Both the position numbers and the translations under genes were made by a program. Under the pieces are notes generated by a model. That model was not told the DNA's origin and searched no databases. It saw nothing but the letters and a program-made list of their open reading frames with translations. Below, piece after piece: positions 32,677 to 41,635 of a DNA stretch of 64,000 bases. Every line of letters starts with the position of its first letter. Position 1 is the stretch's first letter. The stretch comes from Holzapfeliella floricola DSM 23037 = JCM 16512 (lineage in GTDB: Bacteria > Bacillota > Bacilli > Lactobacillales > Lactobacillaceae): the NCBI RefSeq assembly GCF_001436605.1, contig NZ_AYZL01000006.1:124001-188000 (forward strand), in the 5' to 3' direction.

Positions 32677-35205
32677 TTAGTTGTTAGCTAGTGCTTTTTC
32701 AACTGCTTCACGTTCTGATTCAATTAAGTCTACACGACTTTCAATTGCTTTAATTCCCATTTTAATTTCACGAGTTAAACCTGGTGTATTAATTTTTGGT
32801 TCAAAGAAAGCTTTAAATTCAGCTAATCTTTCAGCTGTTTTAAAAGTATTTGAAACAACCGTAATGTAGCTAGTAAATTCCATGTCGCCACCCACGGTAT
32901 CTTCAAGCCATTGCCAATCGTTTTGTAGCCAATCCCAAGTTTGTTGTTGAGATTTATCATTTGAAAGCAAACCACTAAACCATGATCTTAAATCTTGCGG
33001 TTTAATAACTTCACTATTTTCAAAGTTTGAAATCAGCGTTTGAGCTAATTTAACATCAGATGTTGAAACTAAAGCAGCAGTTAAATCACGTTTATAACTA
33101 GCATCAGTAGATTTTTGATATTGTGTAAGCAAGTTATCAAATAATTCTTTTGAGCCATAATTCTTCACTTCATTACTCAAAACAAATGAACGAATTTCAG
33201 CTGGTAAACTTAGCAAGTTATCGCGATGCTGGTTAAATAAATCGTGTGCTTCACTCATTGCTTGTTCATTTTTGGCATAAAGAGCCGCACTTAACACATA
33301 AGGTCTAGTCAATTGATCATCATTTGATTCACCTGATTTTGGTGTGAAGCCTAAACGAGCAAATTGTTTTTCACTTAAACGGTTGAATAAGTTTTGTAAA
33401 TCTTTTTTAGCTTGGCTATCTTCTTTAACAAAACGTTTTAGATTGTTAGCTAAACGGTAAAGACCTGCATTCACAATATTTGATGAACTATCTGCAAAGT
33501 TTTGTAACAGTGGGATTAGTTCAGCATAAGACAGACGACGGCCTTCAGCAAGTAAACGTAAATCTTGTAATAGTTGCATTTGAGCAATTGCATCTAGTTG
33601 GTTCACATCACTTAAAATATCATCCAGTAAAGCTTGATCATATTGCACAATAAAGTGTGAATTATTGTTCACATTCAAACGCAATGCTTGTTTATTAGCT
33701 TTTCTTAAGGCATCATAGTTACCTAAAGAAACACTCTTTTCAGTGAATAGCTCTGGCAGTTCTTTATAATTTGCATTGAGCGGAATTTGCCATTTGCGGT
33801 CAATATCTTGACCTTCACCAATAAAGAATTGTTGTTGTGATAAGGTTAGTTCACCCTCAATTACTTCAGCTTTAACTACAGGATAACCCGGTTGTTCTAA
33901 CCATGAATCCATCACAGCACTAACGTCCATACCCGAGGCTTCACCTAAAGCTTTCCAAAGATCTGGACCTGTTGCATTGTTATATTGATGAGCTTCAAAG
34001 TAATTCTTAAGCCCTTTTCGTAAAGCATCATCACCAATTAATGAACGCACCATAACTAGTAAACGTGCTCCTTTAGCATAAACAATCGCAGGGTCAAATA
34101 GTGAATCAACTTCAGCTGGATGTTCAACTTGAACGTGAACAGATTGGACACCATCAGTTGCATCACGTTGAAGAGCGGCAGGTGCTTCACCTGTTTGGAA
34201 ACTTTCCCAAATATGCCAATCAGGTTGAATAGCATCAATTGCCACGTATTCCATCATATTGGCAAAACTTTCGTTTAACCATAAGTCGTCCCACCATTTC
34301 ATTGTAACTAAATCACCAAACCATTGGTGAGCTAGTTCATGGGCAATCACAGTAGCGACTACTTGTTTCATACTTAGTGCTGTATTGTCTGGATCTAGCA
34401 ATAAGTAGGCTTCACGATAAGTTACAAGTCCCCAGTTTTCCATTGCTCCAGCTGAAAAGTCTGGTAATGCTAATTGCCATGAATGAGGTAATGGATAAGG
34501 TGTTTGGTAGAAATCTTCATAGAAGTCAATGGCACGTTTTGAAATATCCAAAGCAAAATCTAATTCATTAGATTGGTGTGCTTTTGTTGAAAATACGCCA
34601 ACTTTAACCCCACTTTTAGTTTCTGTTAATTTACTTTGCATTTCACCAAAAGCAAAGGCCACTAGGTACGTTGACATTTTAACGGTTTTATCAAAGTAAT
34701 GCACACCCTCTTCAACAAGGGTTTCTGGCATGTTACTTAAAGCGATTTCGCCTGGTTTTTCATCAAATTTTAGTGCCAATTCAAAGGTTGCTTTTGCTTC
34801 AGGTTCATCCACACAAGGAAAAGCCTGGCGAGCAAAGTTTGTTTCAAATTGTGTGCCGACTAATTGTTTTTTGACACCTTCATGTTCATAGTATGAAGGA
34901 TAAATACCCATCATCGTATCAGTTAATGGTGCTGTATAAGTCACTTCAATCGTCGCTTCACCTGTAGTTGGTGTTTCAAATTTAACTAAGTCTTTTTCTT
35001 TATCAATTGTAAAATCAACAGCTTGACCAGCTACTTTCACTTCTGAAACAGCCAAATCTTTTTGGTGTAAAGCCATTGCTGTTTCTTTTGCTTCACCCAC
35101 TATTGTTGTTGTACCACTAATCGTTTTGGTTTCACGATTAACATCAATATATAAGTCATAATGTTTAGGTTCAAAAACATCATATAATCGTTTTAATTCT
35201 GTCAT
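32677..35205 (-). CDS. pepN: Aminopeptidase N (M1 zinc metallopeptidase)
   Basis: 842 residues, the normal length of lactic acid bacterial PepN. It removes N-terminal amino acids from peptides in the cytoplasm. Features: exopeptidase motif GAMENWG (~250), zinc motif VIAHELAHQWFGDLVTMKWWDDLWLNESFANMMEY (HExxH...E, ~290), and the proton donor Tyr region ~375 (YAKGARLLVMVR). The C-terminal ~400 residues are the helical ERAP1-like domain. Monocistronic with ATG after GAGAG. No signal peptide. Confidence 0.95.
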   Translation of the reverse strand: MTELKRLYDVFEPKHYDLYIDVNRETKTISGTTTIVGEAKETAMALHQKDLAVSEVKVAGQAVDFTIDKEKDLVKFETPTTGEATIEVTYTAPLTDTMMGIYPSYYEHEGVKKQLVGTQFETNFARQAFPCVDEPEAKATFELALKFDEKPGEIALSNMPETLVEEGVHYFDKTVKMSTYLVAFAFGEMQSKLTETKSGVKVGVFSTKAHQSNELDFALDISKRAIDFYEDFYQTPYPLPHSWQLALPDFSAGAMENWGLVTYREAYLLLDPDNTALSMKQVVATVIAHELAHQWFGDLVTMKWWDDLWLNESFANMMEYVAIDAIQPDWHIWESFQTGEAPAALQRDATDGVQSVHVQVEHPAEVDSLFDPAIVYAKGARLLVMVRSLIGDDALRKGLKNYFEAHQYNNATGPDLWKALGEASGMDVSAVMDSWLEQPGYPVVKAEVIEGELTLSQQQFFIGEGQDIDRKWQIPLNANYKELPELFTEKSVSLGNYDALRKANKQALRLNVNNNSHFIVQYDQALLDDILSDVNQLDAIAQMQLLQDLRLLAEGRRLSYAELIPLLQNFADSSSNIVNAGLYRLANNLKRFVKEDSQAKKDLQNLFNRLSEKQFARLGFTPKSGESNDDQLTRPYVLSAALYAKNEQAMSEAHDLFNQHRDNLLSLPAEIRSFVLSNEVKNYGSKELFDNLLTQYQKSTDASYKRDLTAALVSTSDVKLAQTLISNFENSEVIKPQDLRSWFSGLLSNDKSQQQTWDWLQNDWQWLEDTVGGDMEFTSYITVVSNTFKTAERLAEFKAFFEPKINTPGLTREIKMGIKAIESRVDLIESEREAVEKALANN

Positions 35206-35289
35206 GAGTCTCTCCTGTTTTTCATTTTATTTTAATAATATAAATTTATTATATCGTGTTTACCTGACTGATGCTATAACCTGACCAAA

Positions 35290-35322
35290 TAAAAAACGCA
35301 TCCTAAACTGGATGCATTTTTT
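35290..35322 (-). terminator. Terminator after the flavoprotein gene
   Basis: Stem AAAAACGCATCC / GGATGCATTTTT, loop TAAACT, with T run on the minus strand. Confidence 0.8.
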
Positions 35323-35327
35323 GTTAA

Positions 35328-36665
35328 TTAAAGTTTCTTCCATCCTTCGTGCATAATTGATGGAAATAGTGGGACGATTTGTTCGATTTGATCACGTTCT
35401 AATTTCAATGCAATCGCTGGTAGAACCGCATTAATAAAGTTTTCAGCTTCTTCACTGACTTCAGTTGCACCGACTAAGTGGCCAGCTTTATCAAAAACAA
35501 GTGTTTGTTTACCGATTTTATCTTCATTAACTTTTCTGAACCAATCGCCTGTAACATCACTTTCTAAGATATCGTATTTTTCACGATCAGCTTTGGCTTC
35601 GGCAACCGTTACGCCTGCTTCAGCAATTCTTGGTGAAGTAAAGGTTACAGTTGGTACCACAAATGGTTTCATATCATCTTTGGTATCCCCCATAATAAAG
35701 TGTGCGATATAGTTTGAGTGGTGAGTTGCTGTTGGTGTTAGTTTTGGATAAGTTGTATCAGCGACATCTCCTGCAACAAAAATATTGTCGATATTAGTTT
35801 GCATTTTACCATTCACTTGAATCCCTTTATCACTATAGTGAATCCCTAATTCGTCCAAACCATATCCTGACGTATTTGGTACACGACCTGTTGCATCTAA
35901 AATCCAGTCTGTTTCAACTGTTTTGCCATCATCGTAGTGCACAATATAGTGATTATTTTCTTGAGTGAATTCACTTACTGTAGCGTTTTTAATGAATTTA
36001 ACGCCACGTTCTGTCATATCTTGGACTACTTCATCAACATACTCGGCATTGAATTGACGCAATACACGATCTCCACGCATCAAAACAGTGACTTCGCTAC
36101 CAAAAGCATTCGCAATTGTCGCAAATTCCATTCCGATATAACCTGAACCAATAACTGTCATTCGTTTTGGTAATGGGTTTAAGTCTAGGAAATCTTTACT
36201 ATCATGAGCATATTCTTTTCCTGGAACATCTAGTTGATGTGGGTGCAAGCCTGTTGCAATCACAAATTTATCTGATGTATAGGTTTTGCCGTCAATTTCA
36301 ACAGTATGATTATCAACAAACTTAGCCCAGCCATGAAGCACATCAATACCAGAACCTGTAAATTTCTTTTCCATACCATCAGCTAGTGGATCGATAACTT
36401 CATGTTTGTGAGCCATGTTTTGTTCCCAACTTAAACGTAAATCACCTTGAACAATATCTTTTAATTGTTCATGTGTTCGGCTTAATTTAACTGGACCATC
36501 TAGTACAATTTTGGCATTACATGCCCAGTTTGTACAAGTTCCGCCGACTTTTTCAGCTTCAATTTTGGCTACTTTATAGCCATGTTTATTCAGCATCACC
36601 GCACCATCTGAACCGTGACCTGCACCAATAAACATCACATCGTAATCGTATTGTTGAGTTTTCAT
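35328..36665 (-). CDS. Pyridine nucleotide-disulfide oxidoreductase (1), glutathione reductase-like
   Basis: 445 residues. FAD-binding MFIGAGHGSDGAVMLNKHG, redox motif GGTCTNWACNAK (C-x4-C), NAD(P)-binding VIGSGYIGMEFATIANAFG, second FAD motif NIFVAGDVADTTYPKLTPTA and the C-terminal dimer domain from ~325. In glutathione reductase and relatives the last part carries HPTxxE with the catalytic His; here it reads PLFPSIMHEGW, so the His is Phe. The disulfide is thus present but the acid-base His is missing. Substrate unknown. A paralogue with the same change lies upstream, 66 bases away. Confidence 0.85.
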   Translation of the reverse strand: MKTQQYDYDVMFIGAGHGSDGAVMLNKHGYKVAKIEAEKVGGTCTNWACNAKIVLDGPVKLSRTHEQLKDIVQGDLRLSWEQNMAHKHEVIDPLADGMEKKFTGSGIDVLHGWAKFVDNHTVEIDGKTYTSDKFVIATGLHPHQLDVPGKEYAHDSKDFLDLNPLPKRMTVIGSGYIGMEFATIANAFGSEVTVLMRGDRVLRQFNAEYVDEVVQDMTERGVKFIKNATVSEFTQENNHYIVHYDDGKTVETDWILDATGRVPNTSGYGLDELGIHYSDKGIQVNGKMQTNIDNIFVAGDVADTTYPKLTPTATHHSNYIAHFIMGDTKDDMKPFVVPTVTFTSPRIAEAGVTVAEAKADREKYDILESDVTGDWFRKVNEDKIGKQTLVFDKAGHLVGATEVSEEAENFINAVLPAIALKLERDQIEQIVPLFPSIMHEGWKKL

Positions 36666-36731
36666 TTTAACATCTCCTTATTCAATTGAATTATGTATTT
36701 TGCACACAACAGTGTGCAGTATTGTAATGAT

Positions 36732-38072
36732 TTATAGTGAACTAAAAACATCACTAGCAATTGATGGGAACAAGTGAATCATCCGACCCATTTGTTCTTT
36801 TGTTGGTTTTAATTCGATAATTGGAACCAAGGCATTAATGACGTCGTCTGCTTTTTGACTAACTTCAGTTGCACCAACTAATTGATTATTTTGATCAAAA
36901 ACAAGACTTCTCTTGGCAATTGGTTCTTTAAAGGCTTGATAATACCAATTTGTTTGTGCTAAGTCTGATTCCACTACACGATAATCAGGATTATCTTTAG
37001 CTTCGTCGACTGAAACACCGACTTGTGCAATTCTTGGTGTTGTAAATGTCACTGAAGCAACTGCTGGAAAATCAATTTCTTTTGATGTTTCACGTGAAAA
37101 CAATTGTGTTAAATAAGCACTTTCAAAAGCTGCGGTAGGTGTTAACTTAGGTTGAGAACTTGAAATAACATCCCCTGAAGCATAAATACTATCTACGCTT
37201 GTTTGAAGATAGCCATTAACCTTAATTCCAGTTTGATCATATTCAACACCAACTTCTTCAAGTCCCATGTTTTCAACATTAGGTGTACGTCCTGTAGCAT
37301 CTAAGATCCATTTAGTAGCATGTTCTTGATTGTCACCATATTTCACAACATAGCCTGATGTTGTTTGTTCAAAAGCAGAAACATTAGCGTTTTCGATAAA
37401 TTGAATACCATCTTTTTTCATTTGGTCAACAATTAAAGTAACGTAAGGTTGGTAAAAGTTTCTCAAGACAATACCATGACTCATCATAACCGTCACGTTA
37501 GCACCTGCTGCTTGAGCAATTGATGCAAATTCCATTCCAATATAACCAGAACCAATAATGGTAATATCTTCAGGTAATTCATCCAAAGCTAAAAATTCTT
37601 GACTATCATGAGCTAATTCATGACCATCAACCATTAATTTATGTGGATGTAGACCTGTTGCAATCACAATTTTTTCAGCTGTTTTTTCTTCACCGTTTAC
37701 TTGAACAGTATGACTATCTTTTAATTGACCAAAGCCATGAATAACATCAATTCCTACGGATTGAACCAATCCTTCGATCATATCAGGTAGTGCATCAATA
37801 ACATCATGTTTGTGTTTCATATTATTTTTCCAGTTTACTTTAGGAAGTTCACCTTCGAATAAATCAGACATATTTTGTTGTTGATGACGAATCAAAACAG
37901 GTGCGTCCAACGCTATTTTGGCATTACAGCCCCAGTTCGGACAAGTTCCACCCATTTTATCGGCTTCAACTACACCAATTTTAAAGCCCTTTTGTGCGAG
38001 TGGCACTGCACCGTCAAAAGTCCCGTGACCTGCACCTAAGTAAAGAACATCATAATCATATTTTGCTGTCAT
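36732..38072 (-). CDS. Pyridine nucleotide-disulfide oxidoreductase (2), glutathione reductase-like
   Basis: About 446 residues from the ATG at 38072 (MTAKYDYDVLYLG), with GGAGG 7 bases before it. Features: YLGAGHGTFDGAVPLAQKG, GGTCPNWGCNAKIALDAP (C-x4-C), IIGSGYIGMEFASIAQAAG, and SIYASGDVISSSQPKLTPTA. The C-terminus HLFPSIASDVFSSL replaces the usual HPTxxE, so the catalytic His is Phe, as in the adjacent paralogue, and the acidic partner is absent too. The two genes are related by duplication. They may reduce LMW thiols or another disulfide, but this is not shown. Confidence 0.82.
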   Translation of the reverse strand: MTAKYDYDVLYLGAGHGTFDGAVPLAQKGFKIGVVEADKMGGTCPNWGCNAKIALDAPVLIRHQQQNMSDLFEGELPKVNWKNNMKHKHDVIDALPDMIEGLVQSVGIDVIHGFGQLKDSHTVQVNGEEKTAEKIVIATGLHPHKLMVDGHELAHDSQEFLALDELPEDITIIGSGYIGMEFASIAQAAGANVTVMMSHGIVLRNFYQPYVTLIVDQMKKDGIQFIENANVSAFEQTTSGYVVKYGDNQEHATKWILDATGRTPNVENMGLEEVGVEYDQTGIKVNGYLQTSVDSIYASGDVISSSQPKLTPTAAFESAYLTQLFSRETSKEIDFPAVASVTFTTPRIAQVGVSVDEAKDNPDYRVVESDLAQTNWYYQAFKEPIAKRSLVFDQNNQLVGATEVSQKADDVINALVPIIELKPTKEQMGRMIHLFPSIASDVFSSL

Positions 38073-38149
38073 TTGATTGCCTCCATGACTTGTCATTTAT
38101 TTTAGAATATCATAACACCAAATTAGATTGTTTACAATTTATTAGGTTC

Positions 38150-38187
38150 AAAAAAGCTGCTAGTTACCAAATACTAGCAGCTTTTTT
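38150..38187. terminator. Terminator after the hps-hpi operon
   Basis: Perfect stem AAAAAAGCTGCTAGT / ACTAGCAGCTTTTTT with T run on both strands. It serves the minus-strand hpi gene. Confidence 0.85.
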
Positions 38188-38727
38188 CTATTCTAAATTT
38201 GCATGATTGTGTTGCATATCTGATTCCAAAATATCAAATTGGTTCATATATGAAAGTGTAAAAGCATCTCCAAAAATCAATAGTGATTGTTCAAACAGCG
38301 AACCCATCGGTTGAGTTGATTGTTCACCTGAATCGAATTTACCTTTACCAGCTAAATACGTGATTTCTGAAGCTAATTCAGTAGCGGGTGTCTGTTTAGT
38401 AGCGGTTAGGAGCCATACTTTGCCACCTAAATTAGCTGCTTTCTCCATAAATTGAATCATTTGACTAGTTGTTCCAGAACCCGTTGCGACAATTAATAAA
38501 TCAGCTTCACCAAAGGCAGGGGTTGTCGTTTCACCCACAACATAAGTTGGCTTTCCAAGTTGATTTAATCGCATCGTAAACGATTTCAAGTTTAACCCAG
38601 AACGTCCTGCTCCTGCCACAAAGATACGGTTAGCTTGGCGAACTAATTCCAGTTGTGAATCGTTCACTTCAACTGCCCCTTTTTGCAACTCTGACAAAAT
38701 TAATTGCCAATTAGATTGCTTAGGCAT
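38188..38727 (-). CDS. hxlB: 6-phospho-3-hexuloisomerase
   Basis: About 179 residues from the ATG at 38727. SIS-fold: RIFVAGAGRSGLNLKSFTMRLNQLG, TTPAFGEADLLIVATGSGTTSQMIQF, and LAGKGKFDSGEQSTQPMGSLFEQSLLIFGD, all standard for Hpi, which converts 3-hexulose-6-phosphate to fructose-6-phosphate in the ribulose monophosphate pathway. It overlaps the end of hps by 8 bases. The likely purpose is formaldehyde fixation or, in reverse, pentose synthesis. Confidence 0.92.
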   Translation of the reverse strand: MPKQSNWQLILSELQKGAVEVNDSQLELVRQANRIFVAGAGRSGLNLKSFTMRLNQLGKPTYVVGETTTPAFGEADLLIVATGSGTTSQMIQFMEKAANLGGKVWLLTATKQTPATELASEITYLAGKGKFDSGEQSTQPMGSLFEQSLLIFGDAFTLSYMNQFDILESDMQHNHANLE

Positions 38728-39352
38728 TATCAATCATATCCTTGAACACTTTTGCTTTTTCAGCTGGATTATCATCAGTTGAAATTGCACCACCAACGAT
38801 TAATAAGTCAGGTTGTTGTGAAATAATTGTTGGCGCAGAATCTTCTTTAATACCACCTGCAACAGCTGTTTTAGTTTGTTGAACTGTTGCTTTGATTTTG
38901 TTGAAGTTTTCAAGTGGTGTTTGACCTAGTGCTTGTAAATCATAACCTGTGTGAGTTGCAATATAGTCTGCACCCATTTCATCTAGTTCTTTAGCACGTT
39001 TTTCAACATCTTGAATCCCAATCATATCTACTAATAATTCTTTGCCATGTTCATGTGCTTTAGCCACAGCATCTTTAATAGATTGATCTTCAGCAGCAGC
39101 CAAAATTGTCACAATATCTGCACCATAATTGATTGCTTGCTCAACTTCGTAACCAGCAACGTCCATAATTTTAACGTCAGCTAATAACGTAATATCTGGA
39201 AAACGCTCACGAATTTTCTTTAGTCCTTCAAGACCAAAGTTAATAACTAATGGAGTGCCATATTCAAATACATCAACACTATCTTTTGTTTTTTCGATAA
39301 GTTCAATCGCACCATCTACATCTTCTAAATCAATTGCGAGTTGTAATTTCAT
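38720..39352 (-). CDS. hxlA: 3-hexulose-6-phosphate synthase
   Basis: 210 residues, orotidine-decarboxylase-like TIM barrel: LQLAIDLEDVDGAIELIEKT, EYGTPLVINFGLEG, LLADVKIMDVAGYEVEQAINYGADIVTILAAA, VDMIGIQDVEKRA, IATHTGYDLQALGQ and AVAGGIKEDSA. It adds formaldehyde to ribulose-5-phosphate. It is followed by hxlB and preceded by an HxlR-type regulator gene, which matches the B. subtilis hxl cluster, although here the regulator gene points the same way. ATG after AGGAGG. Confidence 0.94.
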   Translation of the reverse strand: MKLQLAIDLEDVDGAIELIEKTKDSVDVFEYGTPLVINFGLEGLKKIRERFPDITLLADVKIMDVAGYEVEQAINYGADIVTILAAAEDQSIKDAVAKAHEHGKELLVDMIGIQDVEKRAKELDEMGADYIATHTGYDLQALGQTPLENFNKIKATVQQTKTAVAGGIKEDSAPTIISQQPDLLIVGGAISTDDNPAEKAKVFKDMIDNA

Positions 39353-39420
39353 AATTAATTGTTCCTCCTACTAACTTTTTGTAATTAAAAGTTTATCGAA
39401 AGAACTGTTTTGAAACAATT

Positions 39421-39438
39421 AGTTACCTTGAGGTAACT
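39421..39438. promoter_or_regulatory. Inverted repeat before hps, possible HxlR operator
   Basis: AGTTACC-TTGA-GGTAACT: perfect 7-bp arms just downstream of the hxlR stop and 69 bases upstream of the hps ATG. No T run follows on either strand, so it is not an obvious terminator. HxlR-type dimers bind such sites, but the assignment is inference. Confidence 0.4.
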
Positions 39439-39440
39439 CC

Positions 39441-39839
39441 CTAATTTTCACTCGAATTAGTTTGGTAATTAGGACTGATTTTTAGCTCTTCAATGCGGTT
39501 TTCACCCCATTGATACATCGCCTCAAGAATTGGCATAATTGTTTTTCCAGTTTGGGTTAATTCATAACTGACACGTTTGACGTTGCCTTCATCATAGTCC
39601 TTTTTTTTAATCATATTATCTTGAATTAATTCATTTAACTGATTAGTTAATACTTTGCGACTGACATTTGGAATAAGGCGTGTAAACTCATTAAAGTGAA
39701 TCGGATTGCCCTTTCTTAGTTCCCATAAAATAAATAATTTATGTTTGCCCATAAACATCGACATGGTCAGCTCTTTGGCACAGTCAAAGTCACCTGATTG
39801 AATTCTTTCTTTTACTTTTTGTCGAATATCTTCTTGCAT
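39441..39839 (-). CDS. hxlR: HxlR family transcriptional regulator
   Basis: About 132 residues from the ATG at 39839. Winged-helix HxlR pattern: CAKELTMSMFMGKHKLFILWELRKGNPIHFNEFTRLIPNVSRKVLTNQLNELIQDNMI, then YELTQTGKTIMPILEAMYQWGE. HxlR of B. subtilis activates hxlAB in response to formaldehyde. The family often has an N-terminal Cys (here DCAKEL), a candidate sensor residue. It lies 88 bases upstream of hps on the same strand. Confidence 0.85.
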   Translation of the reverse strand: MQEDIRQKVKERIQSGDFDCAKELTMSMFMGKHKLFILWELRKGNPIHFNEFTRLIPNVSRKVLTNQLNELIQDNMIKKKDYDEGNVKRVSYELTQTGKTIMPILEAMYQWGENRIEELKISPNYQTNSSEN

Positions 39840-39892
39840 AATTGTCACCTCTTATTATTGTTGATACAGTTTATCCCAATTCTTGACCTGCA

Positions 39893-40651
39893 TCAAGGTT
39901 TGATTAAATCAACAATCGCCTGTGTGAGTTGCTTTGAATAATGCCAATGCAGGCAATGGGTTGCCCTTTCGGTGTTCGACGTTTTAAATTCTGAACGCTG
40001 ATATTCTTCTAAACGATAAGGCTGTGTAAAAATCACAACAGACTCTGAAGTTAATTGACTATGATTAGATAGTAATAACTGATTAAAATTTTGTTGCTGA
40101 ATTTTGGTAAAGGACTGATCGTGTTCAGCTGGCGGAGTCGTGATACTTTTTACTATTTTTTTAACTAGCCGAGTCGAAAAAATTTCAGAAAGTGAGCTTT
40201 TTAAACTATCCAGTGTAATGGGCTGTTGTTGGGCTGCTAAATAGTCAGGAGTCTGAGGTGGATTTAGCATAATTTCTCCAGTAGTTGGTTCAATTAAAAC
40301 TAATCCCCTAACATTGGCCAACTCTTGTACCAAATATCTAGCATAGATTCCGCCAATACTGTGAGCCACAATTGCAATAGATTCTGAATCCTGCAATTTG
40401 ATAAATTGGGCAATTTTTTGAGCTTCATCGGCCAAAGTATAATTCTTTTGAGCTAAACCACTTCTACCATTATCCAAATAATCTATCGCAAAAATACCAT
40501 ATTCAGGGCTTAACTGATTAATAATCAAAGCAAAATTATCGCAAGCTTCAATATTCCCTGCACCATTTAAGAACACAATCAGTGGTTTGCCTGGTCTTAC
40601 TTGTGCTGAAAAAGTGCCTAATTGCGTTTCAAATTGTTTTGTTTTCATTTT
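39893..40651 (-). CDS. Alpha/beta hydrolase
   Basis: About 252 residues from the ATG at 40651 (MKTKQFETQLG), which has GAGGA 9 bases upstream. Fold features: PLIVFLNGAGNIEACDNFA (oxyanion region), FAIDYLDNGRSGLA, IVAHSIGGIYARYLVQEL with the Ser nucleophile elbow, LVLIEPTTGE, and THCLHWHYSKQLTQAI with the likely catalytic His. Substrate unknown. It is upstream of the hxlR gene on the same strand, 53 bases away, and has no clear functional link to it. Confidence 0.75.
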   Translation of the reverse strand, partial: KMKTKQFETQLGTFSAQVRPGKPLIVFLNGAGNIEACDNFALIINQLSPEYGIFAIDYLDNGRSGLAQKNYTLADEAQKIAQFIKLQDSESIAIVAHSIGGIYARYLVQELANVRGLVLIEPTTGEIMLNPPQTPDYLAAQQQPITLDSLKSSLSEIFSTRLVKKIVKSITTPPAEHDQSFTKIQQQNFNQLLLSNHSQLTSESVVIFTQPYRLEEYQRSEFKTSNTERATHCLHWHYSKQLTQAIVDLIKP

Positions 40652-40724
40652 GCTATCCTCAATTGAATTGATCGTCAACTACACTAGCCTAGTACTAATT
40701 TAAAGTACAGTTATTTCAATATAA

Positions 40725-40751
40725 AAAAGCCTAATTTTAAATTAGGCTTTT
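40725..40751 (-). terminator. Terminator after the DUF3278-like gene
   Basis: Stem AAAAGCCTAAT / ATTAGGCTTTT between the hydrolase and the broken membrane gene. Confidence 0.7.
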
Positions 40752-40761
40752 GAGTTATTGT

Positions 40762-41301
40762 TTATTCATCTTTTTTAATTCTGGCCTTCGTTAGGATATA
40801 CATAAAAATAATAAATAATGCTGTCGATATTAACATTTGAATATTATCTTTTGGCGAAAGAACTAAATCCATCAATGATAGCTGATTTTTAGCATCAACT
40901 AAATTCATTATAATGCTTAAAACACGAGTACCTACAAAAAAGAATAGTCCTCCTAAAACGAAACTTTTCTTTGATTTTCTCATTAGTTGGCCGTACTGTG
41001 TATCATTGTAAACTTCGACCTGATCAAGCTTTAATCGATAAACTTTGATCGCAATATAGCCAAATATTCCGAGCAGCACAACAAAATTACATATAATATA
41101 ACTCGCAAATGTTAGCTCCTTATCTAAAGAGCTCATAAGTCCCAACCAAGCGACAAATACAGAAAGCATGTTATAGATAGTTAACATCATAAATGATTTA
41201 TTTCCAATTTTGTTAATTTCCTGTTCGCGATATTCGTCAAATTATCCTGCAATCCCATAAAATCTTCTGACAGCTCTAACATATAATGATTCTTTTTGCA
41301 T
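40762..41301 (-). pseudogene. DUF3278-like membrane protein gene broken by one nonsense codon
   Basis: From the ATG at 41301 (GGAGG 8 bases upstream) the frame reads MQKESLYVRAVRRFYGIAG, then TAA at 41242-41244, then FDEYREQEINKIGNKSF and four membrane helices to the stop at 40762. The pattern FYGIxGxxDEYRxQEIN is the usual start of DUF3278 proteins, so a Gln (CAA) or Glu codon has become TAA. Re-initiation at the double ATG near 41190 could make the membrane part alone (142 residues). It follows a small XRE regulator gene after 2 bases, a typical pairing. Confidence 0.72.
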
Positions 41302-41303
41302 AA

Positions 41304-41495
41304 TTATATCCTCCAAAATAATGAATTTAAATCTGACCCCAAGGCTTCAGCTAGCTTGATACATAACTTTAAAGAGGGATTATATTGTCCTTTTTCAATC
41401 AAACTAAGCGTTTGTCTTGATATCGCCACTTTTAAGGCTAAATCTTTTTGTTGCATACCTTCAGAAATCCGGACTACTTTAACTTTATTTTCCAT
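41304..41495 (-). CDS. Small XRE regulator
   Basis: 63 residues, almost all HTH: MENKVKVVRISEGMQQKDLALKVAISRQTLSLIEKGQYNPSLKLCIKLAEAL, then a short tail. Proteins of this kind (YgzD/YvaO-like) commonly precede a DUF3278 or DUF2178 membrane protein and autoregulate. ATG after AAGGAGT. Directly upstream of the broken membrane gene. Confidence 0.85.
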   Translation of the reverse strand: MENKVKVVRISEGMQQKDLALKVAISRQTLSLIEKGQYNPSLKLCIKLAEALGSDLNSLFWRI

Positions 41496-41603
41496 CAGCA
41501 GTTACTCCTTAAAAGTAATATATAAGTTCCTTAAGTAATTTATATATTACATAATCTTTGATAGATGTCAACTATATATTCCATGTTTTTAAATTTTGAC
41601 CAT

Positions 41604-41635
41604 AAAAAATACCTTCTCATCTGAAAAGGTATTTT
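41604..41635 (-). terminator. Terminator after rlmH
   Basis: Stem AAAAATACCTT / AAGGTATTTTT. It overlaps the rlmH stop region. Confidence 0.65.
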
